64,000 nucleotides of DNA from Phycisphaerales bacterium (GTDB taxonomy: Bacteria > Planctomycetota > Phycisphaerae > UBA1845): assembly GCA_020639095.1 (NCBI GenBank), contig JACKHH010000016.1, positions 9,571-73,570 on the forward strand, given 5' to 3'. Under the pieces are notes generated by a model, which saw nothing but the letters and a program-made list of their open reading frames with translations, did not search any database and was not told the DNA's origin. The translations under genes were made by a program, and so were the position numbers. Below are positions 45,027 through 54,615 of this stretch, piece by piece. The stretch's first letter is position 1. The number at the start of each line of letters is the position of its first letter.

Positions 45027-45153
45027 GTCGCGACCTTACCGATCCCAGCCCAAATCGCCTGGTGCCTTCGTTCGTGGACATGGAGCCTCCAGTCAGAAGT
45101 TCAGGAATAGTGCTAAGCACCACTATACATGCATTGCGGTAAGGCTGACGGAC

Positions 45154-47166
45154 CTAACGCATTCCGTAGAAGCCGTCAGAAATTCCGCTTCGTCGATCAC
45201 TTCGACCCAGTTCTTGGGCTTTCTTCAACTTGGAACCTGCTTTTTCGCCCGCGATGACGAGATCGGTCTTTTTGCTCACCGAGCCCGACGATTTGCCGCC
45301 GAGCGATTTAATAAGCTCTTCCGCCTCCTTGCGGCCGAGGTGTTCGAGCGTGCCGGTGAGCACCACCGTCTTACCGGCGAAGGGGCTGTCCGCCGCGACG
45401 GCGCGCTTGGGCTGCGTCATGTTCAGACCGGCTGCCCGCAAGCGGTCGATCAGCGCTTGGCCATCTTCTGACTCAAAGAACGTGCGCACGCTCTTTGCGA
45501 GTTCCGGCCCCACACCGTCAACCGCGAGCAAATCCTCTTCGTCCGCGTCCATCAGCGCGTCTATGTCGCCGAAGTGCTCAGCCAGCAACTCACCGGTCGT
45601 ACCGCCAACGTGACGAATGTTCAGCGCCGCCAGCAGTTTTGAAAGCGGCTTCTGCTTGCTGGCTTCGATGCCCGCAAGCAGGTTGTCGACGCTCTTTTCG
45701 CCCATGCGTTCGAGCGCAATCAAATCATCACGTCGCTCGTGCAGGTGATACAGATCGCTACAGTCCTTGATCAGCTCATGGTCCACAAGTTGAATGATCA
45801 GGGCTTCGCCCGCGCCCTCGATATCCATCTGATCACGCCCACAAAAATACGTCAGCCGTTCCTTCCGCTGCGCGCTGCATTGGGGATTCAAGCATCGAAT
45901 GTACACCCCGCCTTCATCCTGCGCGACCTCGTGCCCGCACACCGGACACGCCGTTGGCGCGATCACCGGCTTGGCGTCTTTGGGGCGCTTTTCCATCACC
46001 ACGCGCACGACCTGCGGAATGATCTCGCCTGCCTTTTCCACGATGACCGTGTCCCCAATGTGTACGTCAAGCCGGGCCACCTGATCGAAATTGTGCAACG
46101 ACGCGTGTCGCACCGTCGTGCCCGCGAGTTGCACCGGATCCATGATCGCGCGCGGCGTGATCGTGCCCAGCTTGCCCACCTGAAATTCAACATCGAGCAA
46201 CTTGCTTTCGCCCTGCTCGGCTGCGAACTTGTATGCGATACACCAGCGCGGGTATTTGCTCGTCGCACCCAGGCGCTCGCGTTGCGGAAACGCGTCGACC
46301 TTCGCCACGAGCCCGTCAATCTCGTATGCCAGCGTGTTGCGGTCACGATCCAGCGCGTGACACTCCGCAATCAAACCGTCAATGTCATCAACCACGCGCA
46401 TCCGGCTGCTGACGGGAACGCCCCACGCCTGAAGCTTCTTCGACAGTTCGGAATGCGACTCAACCAGAATGGGTTCCATTCGCCCGAATCCATGCGCGAC
46501 GAACCGCAGCCCGCGGCCGGCGATCTTCTTCGGATCAAGCTGTTTGAGCGTACCAGCCGTCGCGTTTCGCGGGTTGGCAAAAACAGGTTCGCCCGCTTCC
46601 TGGCGCGCCGCGTTGAACTTCGCGAAGTCGTCCTTCGGCCAGTACACCTCCCCGCGAATCTCGATCACCTGTGGCACGTCGTCGCCCACAAGTTGCAGCG
46701 GGATCGCGCGGATCGTCTTGACGTTGGCGGTCACGTCGTCACCGGTCACGCCGTCGCCCCGGGTGGCTGCGAGCACCAGCGCCCCGCGTTCGTACACCAG
46801 CGATGCCGCGACGCCATCCACCTTGGGATCAACCACATAGCGGTACGGCTCGTCGGCGAGCGCCTTGCGCACGCGTTGATCGAACTCGCGAAGCTGGACT
46901 TCATCGTAGGTATTGTCGACGCTGAGCATCGGCACGCTATGCGTAACCTTGGCAAAACCGCTGATCGGCTCACCACCAACGCGCTGCGATGGCGAGTCCG
47001 ATGTGAGCAAATCAGGATGCTCCGCCTCCAACACCCGGAGCCTTTCCATCAACTTGTCGTATTCGCGATCGGTAATCCGCGGGTTATCTTCAACGAAATA
47101 CAGACGATCGTGCTTGCGGATCTCGTCGCGAAGCTGCTTGATTTCGTCGGCGGGTTTGCTGGGCAT
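45154..47166 (-). CDS. ligA: NAD-dependent DNA ligase, altered 3' end
   Basis: A 670-residue ligase that seals nicks with NAD+. Domain Ia ('DEIRKHDRLYFVEDNPRITDREYDKLM') is followed by the adenylation site Lys115 in DPKVDG (usually ExKxDG, here Asp113), the OB fold, the Cys4 zinc finger (CPVCG…CLNPQCSAQRKERL), helix-hairpin-helix repeats and a BRCT domain. The last residues read 'QELGRSDRRSGISDGFYGMR'. One inserted base after 'ELG' would instead give 'VEVIDEAEFL', the normal BRCT ending, so a single-base deletion near 45205-45211 is likely. The core enzyme is intact. Confidence 0.93.
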   Translation of the reverse strand: MPSKPADEIKQLRDEIRKHDRLYFVEDNPRITDREYDKLMERLRVLEAEHPDLLTSDSPSQRVGGEPISGFAKVTHSVPMLSVDNTYDEVQLREFDQRVRKALADEPYRYVVDPKVDGVAASLVYERGALVLAATRGDGVTGDDVTANVKTIRAIPLQLVGDDVPQVIEIRGEVYWPKDDFAKFNAARQEAGEPVFANPRNATAGTLKQLDPKKIAGRGLRFVAHGFGRMEPILVESHSELSKKLQAWGVPVSSRMRVVDDIDGLIAECHALDRDRNTLAYEIDGLVAKVDAFPQRERLGATSKYPRWCIAYKFAAEQGESKLLDVEFQVGKLGTITPRAIMDPVQLAGTTVRHASLHNFDQVARLDVHIGDTVIVEKAGEIIPQVVRVVMEKRPKDAKPVIAPTACPVCGHEVAQDEGGVYIRCLNPQCSAQRKERLTYFCGRDQMDIEGAGEALIIQLVDHELIKDCSDLYHLHERRDDLIALERMGEKSVDNLLAGIEASKQKPLSKLLAALNIRHVGGTTGELLAEHFGDIDALMDADEEDLLAVDGVGPELAKSVRTFFESEDGQALIDRLRAAGLNMTQPKRAVAADSPFAGKTVVLTGTLEHLGRKEAEELIKSLGGKSSGSVSKKTDLVIAGEKAGSKLKKAQELGRSDRRSGISDGFYGMR

Positions 47167-47235
47167 TTCGTCGCTCGTAAGGCAGCGTAATCAGAGAATC
47201 AAAGGGCAACGTCAAACCGAGTCAGCGCCACACTG

Positions 47236-47305
47236 TGCCACTGCTCTTGAGCAGTGGTCGCGCGCCTCGTCCGCGTATCGTCGCACTGCTCAAGAGCAGT
47301 GGCAC
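47236..47305. repeat. REP-like inverted pair (CACTGCTCTTGAGCAGTG), second locus
   Basis: TGCCACTGCTCTTGAGCAGT followed by GG (47236-47257), and the inverted CACTGCTCAAGAGCAGTGGC followed by A (47284-47305), lie in the 382-bp space between ligA and ndk. The remainder (47306-47548) shows no gene and should hold the ndk promoter. Confidence 0.85.
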
Positions 47306-47548
47306 ACTTCGCGTTGCGGCACGCAGGGTAGGTATGGTCACAGCACCGGCGCCAATACCCGATGGCCCGATTATATCGCTTTCGACGCAGCCCATGCACG
47401 CGTACCGCACGAACGCGTCCGCCGGTTGACCGTCTCCCCACAACGCCCTAGATTACCTGCCCGAATCGGTGGGTTGCCGCCGCGCGACGGTCGTCGCGGC
47501 GAGTCGAAGCGCAGCCAGCCGCAACCATCAGCGAAATGAGGAATCCCC

Positions 47549-48010
47549 GTGGAACGCACGCTCATCATACTCAAACCGGACTGCACGCATCGCCGCCTCA
47601 TCGGCCGCATCATCCAGCGCTTCGAGGACAAGGGCCTCACCATCGCCGGAATGAAGCTCATGCACATCGACGAGACGCTCGCGGGCAAGCACTACGCCCC
47701 GCATCAAGGCAAGCCGTTCTACCCTGGCTTGATCGAGTACATCACCAGCGGACCCGTCGTGGTCATGACGCTCGCCGGTCCGAATGCGATCAGCGTCTCG
47801 CGCAAGCTCATGGGCAAGACTTTTGGCTTTGAAGCCGAGCCCGGCACCATCCGCGGCGACTTCGGCATGAGCAAGACGTACAACCTGATCCACGGCAGCG
47901 ACAGCCCCGAGTCGGCAGCCACCGAAATCGCGCTCTACTTCAAGCCCGAGGAACTGCTCGAATACGCCCCGGTAACGGACACGTGGACGAACAAGCCCGG
48001 CGAAGCGTAG
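47549..48010 (+). CDS. ndk: Nucleoside diphosphate kinase
   Basis: A 153-residue NDP kinase that transfers gamma-phosphate between nucleotides via a phosphohistidine. 'MERTLIILKPDCTHRRLIGRII' starts the protein, and the active-site His115 is in NLIHGSDSPESA. 'TFGFEAEPGTIRGDFG' supplies the nucleotide contacts. Length and order are canonical. It is followed by an ATGATGA-type repeat tract. Confidence 0.96.
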   Translation: MERTLIILKPDCTHRRLIGRIIQRFEDKGLTIAGMKLMHIDETLAGKHYAPHQGKPFYPGLIEYITSGPVVVMTLAGPNAISVSRKLMGKTFGFEAEPGTIRGDFGMSKTYNLIHGSDSPESAATEIALYFKPEELLEYAPVTDTWTNKPGEA

Positions 48011-48017
48011 TTTCGCC

Positions 48018-48124
48018 GGAATGACGAATGATGAATGATGAATGATGAATGACGAACTGATTCGACAAGCAAACGCTTTCGCGGACCACATTCAGCATTC
48101 AGAATTAGGCATTATCCATTCATC
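48018..48124. repeat. ATGATGA-type repeat tract downstream of ndk
   Basis: GAATGACGAATGATGAATGA-type units (48018-48056) are followed after 33 bp by the roughly inverse ATTCAGCATTCAGAATTAGG type (48090-48124). It fills the ndk-cupin spacer and has the same design as the tract at 41717-41817. Confidence 0.85.
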
Positions 48125-48145
48125 TTCGCCCCGAGAGGAATTGCC

Positions 48146-48499
48146 ATGAAAGTTCAACCCATCGAAGCGCACGAACAAAACCCGGTACAGATGGACGGCG
48201 CATCCGGGGCGAAGATGCGCATGCTCATCGGACCGGCTGAGCAGGCGAAGAACTTCCACATGCGCCACTTCAGCGTCGAGCCGGGCGGCTACACGCCGCA
48301 CCATCAGCACGACTACGAACATGAGATCGTCGTGCTCAAAGGTTCGGGCGTCGCCAAGAGCGAGCAAGGCGATCGCGAATTCTCCGCCGGTGACATCATC
48401 TGGGTGCCCGCGAACGAGATGCACCAGTTTCAGAATACCGGCGGCGACGCGCTTGAGTTCATCTGCCTCATCCCCGCACCCATGGACTGCTCGAAATGA
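48146..48499 (+). CDS. Cupin-fold protein
   Basis: A 117-residue single-domain cupin. Motif 1 is 'GGYTPHHQHDYEHEIVVLKGSG' with the metal ligands H-x-H…E and motif 2 is 'DIIWVPANEMHQFQNTGGDALEFICLIP'. It likely binds one metal ion. The ATG at 48146 is preceded by GAGAGGAATT. The stop overlaps the next start (ATGA), so it forms an operon with the following membrane protein. The ligand is unknown. Confidence 0.88.
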   Translation: MKVQPIEAHEQNPVQMDGASGAKMRMLIGPAEQAKNFHMRHFSVEPGGYTPHHQHDYEHEIVVLKGSGVAKSEQGDREFSAGDIIWVPANEMHQFQNTGGDALEFICLIPAPMDCSK

Positions 48500-49053
48500 G
48501 CAAGCGGCTCGCCGACCTGCCGATGGTCGCGGGAACCTGTCGCAAGTGCGGCCGGGCCATCTCCGGATTCCCCGGCGATCTGGGCAAGTGCGGTCATTGC
48601 AAGGTGATGACGCTGCTGCCGGGCGATCCGCCGCCGGGATGGCGCCTGGTGCGCCGGCCTGAGCGATTGATGGTTCTGCCGGTGTACTTCATTTTCAGCT
48701 TCTACGCGTCGATCGTGGCGATTGCGATGACCGGCGGCGGTACGGGGCTGGTGGGCGGTGGTGTCGTCGTGGTCGTCTTCGCCATGTGGATTTTCTCAAT
48801 CATGCAGTTCTCGAAGGCTGCCGAGCATCAGCCCCGCTGGTGGCTGCCCGTGCTGCTCTACCACGTTGCGTGCGTCGCGATTCCGATATGCTTTTGGCTC
48901 GGGTTGGGCGGGTGCAACGCCATCGCACACAGTGAAGTCACCCCGACCGCCCTACTCCGCGTCCTGGGCGCGACCATCGGCCTGTTCGCCTGCATGCTCA
49001 TCTACGGCTTCGCCCGCGGCAGCCTCGCCAAACTCCGCGTCGTCCGCGCGTAG
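48496..49053 (+). CDS. Zinc-ribbon membrane protein of unknown function
   Basis: A 185-residue protein. The N-terminal zinc ribbon is CRKCGRAISGFPGDLGKCGHCK (CxxC…CxxC). Four hydrophobic helices follow (about 57-75, 76-95, 112-132 and 150-170). It starts inside the stop of the cupin gene. A small cytoplasmic ribbon on a four-helix membrane body occurs in planctomycetes without known function. Confidence 0.75.
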   Translation: MSKRLADLPMVAGTCRKCGRAISGFPGDLGKCGHCKVMTLLPGDPPPGWRLVRRPERLMVLPVYFIFSFYASIVAIAMTGGGTGLVGGGVVVVVFAMWIFSIMQFSKAAEHQPRWWLPVLLYHVACVAIPICFWLGLGGCNAIAHSEVTPTALLRVLGATIGLFACMLIYGFARGSLAKLRVVRA

Positions 49054-49137
49054 GGTGAGCCCGTTGGGCAACACCCGATTCTGAACGCTTCCTGCCACAG
49101 TCACGGCAACAACTGACGAGACTTGGTTCGCTCGACG

Positions 49138-49440
49138 TCAAGATCCCCGCTTCGCCAACACCTGTGCTGATTGCGCAACGACCGGCTGAACCGGTGTGCC
49201 GAACGTCGTGATGAAACCGTGATCGACGGCGACCAGCGGAGGCGTGCGCAGGCCGTGGTCGGTTTGTTCGACGTCCGGCATGAGGTATTTCGCGTACGCA
49301 AGCACCCAGATGTCGGATCGCGCAATCGCCGAAACCGCGCAGACCATTATGGAAACGCAGACGAACAGCGTGGGCGCCAGCCTTCGTGGTTTTCTGTTGC
49401 GGATAATCGCGTTCGACGTTTCTGTTGCGTTTGCGTTCAT
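49138..49440 (-). CDS. Hypothetical membrane-anchored or secreted protein
   Basis: About 100 residues from the ATG at 49440: a basic leader 'RNRKPRRLAPTLFVCVSIMV' leads into a hydrophobic segment, followed by a short exported part ('YAKYLMPDVEQTDHGLRTPP', 'VAVDHGFITTFG'). The arrangement resembles a signal anchor, but no family is recognised. It overlaps no other supported gene. Confidence 0.45.
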   Translation of the reverse strand: MNANATETSNAIIRNRKPRRLAPTLFVCVSIMVCAVSAIARSDIWVLAYAKYLMPDVEQTDHGLRTPPLVAVDHGFITTFGTPVQPVVAQSAQVLAKRGS

Positions 49441-49639
49441 GGCACTACTCCCGCTCATCCGGTGCCACCGATTCGCACCGGCCTTCTCTGGGCAACGAAT
49501 GCCGCACGCCGGCATCTCATTCCATCCCACCACCTAGCAATGCGAGATGTGGTGAGATTTCGGCGGAAGGTTTTTCAGGAATTCGCGAATTGTGAGTGAT
49601 TTCGGAGGGCGCTGCCGATTTCGGGCCCGTTGTGACTGG

Positions 49640-52600
49640 TTATTCGGCCTCTGTGTGCGTTCGCGGCGCGGCCGGACGGGCCATTGCGTCCTGGAATTCC
49701 GTGATGCGTTGCTTGAATTCCTCGGCATGCTCGGCACAGAACGAACCTTCCCGACCTGCGAGCACGGATGCCTGGCGCTCCAATTCGAGGGCCTGCGCCG
49801 TATCGCCTTCGCGGAACATCGCCAAGGCAAGCGTATCGAGATACGCGCAGTACCATTCATCCTGATCGCTTGTTCGCTCCTTGGCGGCCTGGGCGAGCAT
49901 CCGTGCAGCATGCGTGTCGCGCAAGTGTTCAGGCGTGTTCGTCAGCAGTTGCCACGCGGTTTCGTTGAGCTGCCCCGGCGTCGCGGACGGATGATCCAGG
50001 ATTTGCTGCCATGTCGCGGCAGCCTCGTCAGGAGCTGCGGCAAGCTGGCACGTTCCGAGCACCTGGAGATATTTGACCGGCGGATTGTCGCGCGCCGCGA
50101 CGGCACTTCGCGCCAGACGCAACGCAACCGCGTCATTCCGAAGTTGCTCGTAGGGATTCGTCACCAGGCTCCACGCTTCGTGCAGGACAGCCTCGGAATC
50201 CTCCGCCGCCCGAGCCGCCACCTGCTCCCAAGTGTCGGCAGCGTCGTCATTCAGATCGTTCGCCAGCTGCGCCAGCGCCAGCGACTTGAGCATGTACACC
50301 GACGGATCGCCGGGATGCATCTCGATCGCACGCGACGCGTTTTCAAGCGCTTCAATAGGGCGGCGCTGCTCCAGTGGCTGCGCTGCCAATAACCGCCACG
50401 CGAAATGCTCGATGAGCCACTGCGGTGCATTCGGTTTCGCAACGGCCTGCCGCCACGTTTCGATCGCCTCCGCCGACATCCCGTTTGCCAATTGTGCCTG
50501 GGCCAATTCGTGCATCATCCAGGGCGCATCGTTCATCTCAACAGCCCGCTCCGCCAGGCGCAGCGACTCCGGCAAGTCGCGCCAACGCGCCGGCGCTTCC
50601 CGCAGACGTTTGGAAAAGTCACGCAAGTGGTGGGCCTGCGCTTTCGGGTGCTCAACGAGCCGGCGGCGAATCGCAAACTCGTGCTCCTCGTCACCGGTGC
50701 TTTCCAACGCCGTCGCCAACGCTTCGAGCAATTCCACGCGGCCGTCGCTCCCGGCAAGCACACGTTCGATCATGTCGCCGGTAACGGCGGAGTCGCGCAC
50801 GGACTCGGGTGCCGCGGCAAACAATTCGCGTACGACATCCGCCAACTCCGTCGCGCTCACGTCGTCGCGCTCAAGCAGATTCGCCCATGAACCCAAGGCG
50901 TGCTCCCAGCCCATCGCCTCGCGTTCAGCCGATGCGTCCGCAAGTTCGTGCAAATGCGTCACCAGGCTGCGGGCAGTGCGGCGCAAGTCCAGACGCGTCT
51001 CAAGAATCGACGGATCATCGCCGAGCGTTTCGCGCAGCACGTCGATCGCCTCGCGGCGACGGCCCAAACGTTCCAGGCAATTCACCAGCGCCAACGTCCG
51101 CGCCCCAACCAATCCGGAGTAGGGAATGGCTGACTTGGTCGCGCGAAGGCACAATTCGTGATACGGCAGCGCTTCGGCATCGAGGCCCAGATCGCTGAGC
51201 GTCATCGCAGTGTTCCCCGCAGCTTCCGCCGTGAATCCGTGCTCATCGCCGTAAACGATGCGCGCTCGCGCGCACACGGCTTCAAATTCCGTGCGCGCTT
51301 CTTCGTGTCGCCCGAGACTGCGCAGCGCAAACGCGCGTTGCATGCGCGCCCCCAGCGTCCAGGTATGATCCGGCCCCAACGCGGACACCCGGTCCTGAAT
51401 GGCGGAGTCGAAGGACGTCAACGCCGACTCAGGATCACCCATCCAGTGCTCCTGCATCGCGATGTCGTAAGTGACCATGAGGTACAGCAGCGAATGCGCG
51501 CCGAGCACGTCGCGTGCTAGCGGTGCAAGGCGTTTGAGGATCGGAATGCCCGCAGCCGATCGCCCCAGCCGTGAATGCGCCAGCGCGAGTTCGTGCATCG
51601 CCTCCAGCGTGTACACGTGCTTGGGACCGAAAGCATCCAGCGCCGCGTCGTACGCCCGCTGCGCAACGTCGAACGACTCCTCACGCTCACCGGTGTAGAA
51701 CTGAACCCGCGCGAGGTACTTGAGACTGAGCACCAGTCGCCCGGGATCGTCAATCTGCTCGGCAAGCGCGACGGCTTCGGTGTGCGATGCCAGCATGTCG
51801 TCGATGCGCGCCCGCTGCCCTTGGCGGTCGTATTGGAAAAAGTCGATCATGCCGCGATCGTTGAGCAGATCGACAAGCAACGCGATCTTTTCAGGATGAT
51901 GCGCCCGGCAAAGCTTCATCGCCTCATCAACGAGCGCGTCAGCCGGTTCGATCTCCAGCATCTGGAAATGCACCTGCACGAGCGGTTCCATGATGTAGAG
52001 CGTTTCCAGATGCGCGTCACCATATAACTCGGTGGCGTCGGCGAGCGCACGCTGCAAGTGCTGTTTCGCTTCGTCGAAGTAGTCGAGCTTCAGGTAGGCT
52101 GTGCCCACCGCGCGATCCAACGCCAGGCGCACTTCCGGCTCGACCGGAAACTGCACACCGTCACTATCCGAACCGATGCCCAGCGATCGCGATGCCGCGT
52201 CGAGCCATTCATGCAGCGTGGCTTCGCGGCCCAACTGATCAGGATGAACGGCCGCCACCAGGTCATCGGTGACGTAGTCGAGCACTTCGCGGGTGTAGCG
52301 TTCCTGGCGCTGCGCTTCGTCGCGCTGAGTCGCGAGTTCCTGATTGGCTGCACCCAGCGCGGTGCTGGCGTCGCGCTCCTTCGCCAGTGAATCCATCAAA
52401 GCATCCTGCGCCACGTTCATTGCAGACCGCGCTCGTTCGGCTTTGATGCCGAACGTGACGCTGATCGCGGACGCAACGACAAGCACGCACAACACCAGAC
52501 CGGCAGCCATCGCCGACGCGCGGTGCCGGCGCATGAATTTCCGCACGCGATAAAACGTGCGCGGCGGGCAGGCGATGACCGGTTCGTCATTGAGGTGTCG

Positions 52601-53830
52601 GCGAATGTCAGCCGCGAGTTCGTTCGCGGTCTCGTAGCGTTGCGCGCGATCCTTCTCCAGGCACTTCATCGTAATCCAGTCGAGGTCGCCGCGCAGGCGC
52701 CTGAGCAACGTGCGCGCGTCCGTCCGCTGCAACTGGGCCACGTACATCGCGGAACTCTTGTCGGAGATCACGGGATGCGCGGGGTCGGTGGCCATCGCCG
52801 AATTCGACGCGGATGACGTTGTCGCCGATGCGAGGCGAATGCTCGGGCGCATCGGCTCCTCGTCGCGGATGATGCGCTGAATGTCCGCGGGTCCGACGCC
52901 GCGGAATCTGCTTTGCTCGAACGGCGTGCTTCCGGTCAGCAACTCGTAGAGCAGCACGCCCAACGAATAGACATCGCTGCGCGTATCCACATCGATCCCA
53001 ACGAAATCGGTCTGCTCCGGCGACATGTATGCAGGTGTGCCCATGAGTTGGCGATGGCCGGTGACCAGCGTGCGCTCGGTCAATTCAAAGCTTGTGGCCT
53101 TGGCGATTCCGAAGTCGATGACCTTGGGACTTGCCTCGCCCTCGGAGGCGTCAACGAGCACGTTCGATGGTTTGATGTCGCGATGGATGATGCCCTTTTG
53201 ATGCGCATGCTGTAGCGCGTTGCACACTTTTTCGAACAGCAGCAATCGAGCACGCGTGTCCGGCTTCTCGCGCGCACAGTAGTCCGTGATCGACTGTCCG
53301 CGAACCAACTCCATCACGAAGTACGGTCTGCCGGTATTCGTGGCGCCGGCATCGAACACCTTCGCGATGTGCGGATGGTCCATCAAAGCGAGCGCCTGCC
53401 GTTCGGCTTCAAAACGCGCAATGACCTGCTTGGTGTCCATCCCGAGCTTGATGATCTTGAGCGCGACGCGGCGTTTGACCGGTTGGCGTTGCTCCGCGAG
53501 CCAGACGGTACCGAATCCCCCCTCGCCAATACGCTCGACCAGCGTGTAGCGATCGATCACATCGCCCTCGCGCTCGATGGGAATCCGCGACGCGCTCTGA
53601 GTTGCGGCTGCGCCACCGTAGGCATCCGTCCTGGTGTCAGCCGATGAGGTGAATTCTTCACCACCATCGCCGCCGAGAAAACTACCGGCAGCGTCGTACG
53701 CTTCCAGCAGCGATTCGACCTCAGCGCGCAGCCCGGCATCGCCCGCGCACATGCGCTCAACAACGTCTGCGCGCGCCCTGCCCGCCATCCTGCTTGCTTC
53801 GACAAAGATCTGCTCGACCGACTCGCGCAT
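49640..53830 (-). CDS. Very large Ser/Thr protein kinase with TM helix and TPR array
   Basis: About 1396 residues from the ATG at 53830. An N-terminal helical region ('LEAYDAAGSFL') precedes a Hanks-type kinase at about 95-385, with the glycine loop GEGGFGTV, Lys125 in VALKIIK, HRDIKPSN, DFG and 'GTPAYMSPEQ'. All catalytic residues are present. A single TM helix follows at about 443-465 ('AMAAGLVLCVLVVASAISVTFGI'), then an extracytoplasmic TPR array of about 900 residues. The upstream gene on the same strand is an ECF sigma factor 99 bp away. Kinases of this design are paired with ECF factors in planctomycetes, which suggests the kinase controls the sigma factor. Confidence 0.92.
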   Translation of the reverse strand: MRESVEQIFVEASRMAGRARADVVERMCAGDAGLRAEVESLLEAYDAAGSFLGGDGGEEFTSSADTRTDAYGGAAATQSASRIPIEREGDVIDRYTLVERIGEGGFGTVWLAEQRQPVKRRVALKIIKLGMDTKQVIARFEAERQALALMDHPHIAKVFDAGATNTGRPYFVMELVRGQSITDYCAREKPDTRARLLLFEKVCNALQHAHQKGIIHRDIKPSNVLVDASEGEASPKVIDFGIAKATSFELTERTLVTGHRQLMGTPAYMSPEQTDFVGIDVDTRSDVYSLGVLLYELLTGSTPFEQSRFRGVGPADIQRIIRDEEPMRPSIRLASATTSSASNSAMATDPAHPVISDKSSAMYVAQLQRTDARTLLRRLRGDLDWITMKCLEKDRAQRYETANELAADIRRHLNDEPVIACPPRTFYRVRKFMRRHRASAMAAGLVLCVLVVASAISVTFGIKAERARSAMNVAQDALMDSLAKERDASTALGAANQELATQRDEAQRQERYTREVLDYVTDDLVAAVHPDQLGREATLHEWLDAASRSLGIGSDSDGVQFPVEPEVRLALDRAVGTAYLKLDYFDEAKQHLQRALADATELYGDAHLETLYIMEPLVQVHFQMLEIEPADALVDEAMKLCRAHHPEKIALLVDLLNDRGMIDFFQYDRQGQRARIDDMLASHTEAVALAEQIDDPGRLVLSLKYLARVQFYTGEREESFDVAQRAYDAALDAFGPKHVYTLEAMHELALAHSRLGRSAAGIPILKRLAPLARDVLGAHSLLYLMVTYDIAMQEHWMGDPESALTSFDSAIQDRVSALGPDHTWTLGARMQRAFALRSLGRHEEARTEFEAVCARARIVYGDEHGFTAEAAGNTAMTLSDLGLDAEALPYHELCLRATKSAIPYSGLVGARTLALVNCLERLGRRREAIDVLRETLGDDPSILETRLDLRRTARSLVTHLHELADASAEREAMGWEHALGSWANLLERDDVSATELADVVRELFAAAPESVRDSAVTGDMIERVLAGSDGRVELLEALATALESTGDEEHEFAIRRRLVEHPKAQAHHLRDFSKRLREAPARWRDLPESLRLAERAVEMNDAPWMMHELAQAQLANGMSAEAIETWRQAVAKPNAPQWLIEHFAWRLLAAQPLEQRRPIEALENASRAIEMHPGDPSVYMLKSLALAQLANDLNDDAADTWEQVAARAAEDSEAVLHEAWSLVTNPYEQLRNDAVALRLARSAVAARDNPPVKYLQVLGTCQLAAAPDEAAATWQQILDHPSATPGQLNETAWQLLTNTPEHLRDTHAARMLAQAAKERTSDQDEWYCAYLDTLALAMFREGDTAQALELERQASVLAGREGSFCAEHAEEFKQRITEFQDAMARPAAPRTHTEAE

Positions 53831-53929
53831 GACCTGGCCACCTCGCAACGGGCTGATACCTCGCCCCTATTCAATGCGAAATCTACGTCGGAGAGCGGCG
53901 GCAAAAAAACGGAAAATCGCGATCGCCGC

Positions 53930-54496
53930 TTACGACTCCCGCGTCATCTCGCGAAACAGCCACGCCCTCGCATACGCCCAGTGGTCGCGGGCGGTGCGCG
54001 GCGCCAGCCCCATGATCTCGGCGCATTCGTCCATGCTCAGTCCGGAAAAGAAACGCAGCTTGACGAGTTCCGCCTTCTTGGGCTCGACGGCTGAGAACTT
54101 TTGTATGGCGTCGTCGAGGTCGATCAACTCCTCCGGCACCGCGTCGACGGTGAGTTGTGCAGGGTCGAGTTCAATGCGTTGCCGCTTTCCGCCGCGTTTG
54201 TCCGATCGCTTCGCGCGGGCGCGGTCGATGAGGATTCGCCGCATCGCCTCAGCCGCGGCTGCAAAGAAATGTCCACGATTGCACCAGCCGGGGTCTTCGC
54301 CATCGGGCCGAAGCAAACGCAGATAGGCTTCGTGTACCAGTGCCGTCGCCTGAAGCGTGTGACCCGCCGCCTCACCGGCCATGCGATCGTGCGCCAGCTT
54401 GCGGAGTTCCTCGTAGACCAGCGGAAGAAGCTGCTCCGCGGCGTGCGGATCGCCCTGATCGACCGCGTTCAGGATTTGCGTGATGTCCGCGCGCAT
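53930..54496 (-). CDS. ECF-type RNA polymerase sigma factor
   Basis: A 188-residue sigma factor with regions 2 and 4. Region 2 includes 'LLPLVYEELRKLAHDRMAGE', 'LVHEAYLRLLRP' and 'RGHFFAAAAEAMRRILIDRAR'. Region 4 is 'LDDAIQKFSAVEPKKAELVKLRFFSGLSMDECAEIMGL' and 'APRTARDHWAYARAWLFREM', the helix-turn-helix for -35 binding. This is the planctomycete/acidobacterial ECF type (Sig-70_X6-like) that sits next to Ser/Thr kinases. No anti-sigma gene is visible, supporting control by the adjacent kinase. Confidence 0.9.
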   Translation of the reverse strand: MRADITQILNAVDQGDPHAAEQLLPLVYEELRKLAHDRMAGEAAGHTLQATALVHEAYLRLLRPDGEDPGWCNRGHFFAAAAEAMRRILIDRARAKRSDKRGGKRQRIELDPAQLTVDAVPEELIDLDDAIQKFSAVEPKKAELVKLRFFSGLSMDECAEIMGLAPRTARDHWAYARAWLFREMTRES

Positions 54497-54615
54497 GGGG
54501 GCCTCACCGGCATTCTACCCAGCCCCCCACGCGATTTCGACTTGAATACGGGAACGCACAAAGTGCAGTGTGGAACCGACGGAATGCCACGTCGTTGGCG
54601 GCGTCGCTGCGAGAA

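Larger units (their letters stand above)
43912..45153. other. Gene-poor, lower-GC tract with decayed reading frames
   Basis: About 1.2 kb with base composition nearer 50% GC than the surroundings. Only weak frames are seen (44059-44400 and 44673-45026, minus). Between them minus-strand frames without starts read like fragments of protein. It adjoins the frameshifted pseudogene and the altered 3' end of ligA, so it looks like an acquired segment in decay. Confidence 0.5.

Noticed and set aside
45739..47190. 483-codon plus-strand frame
   Set aside because: It is antisense to ligA, whose motifs are unmistakable.
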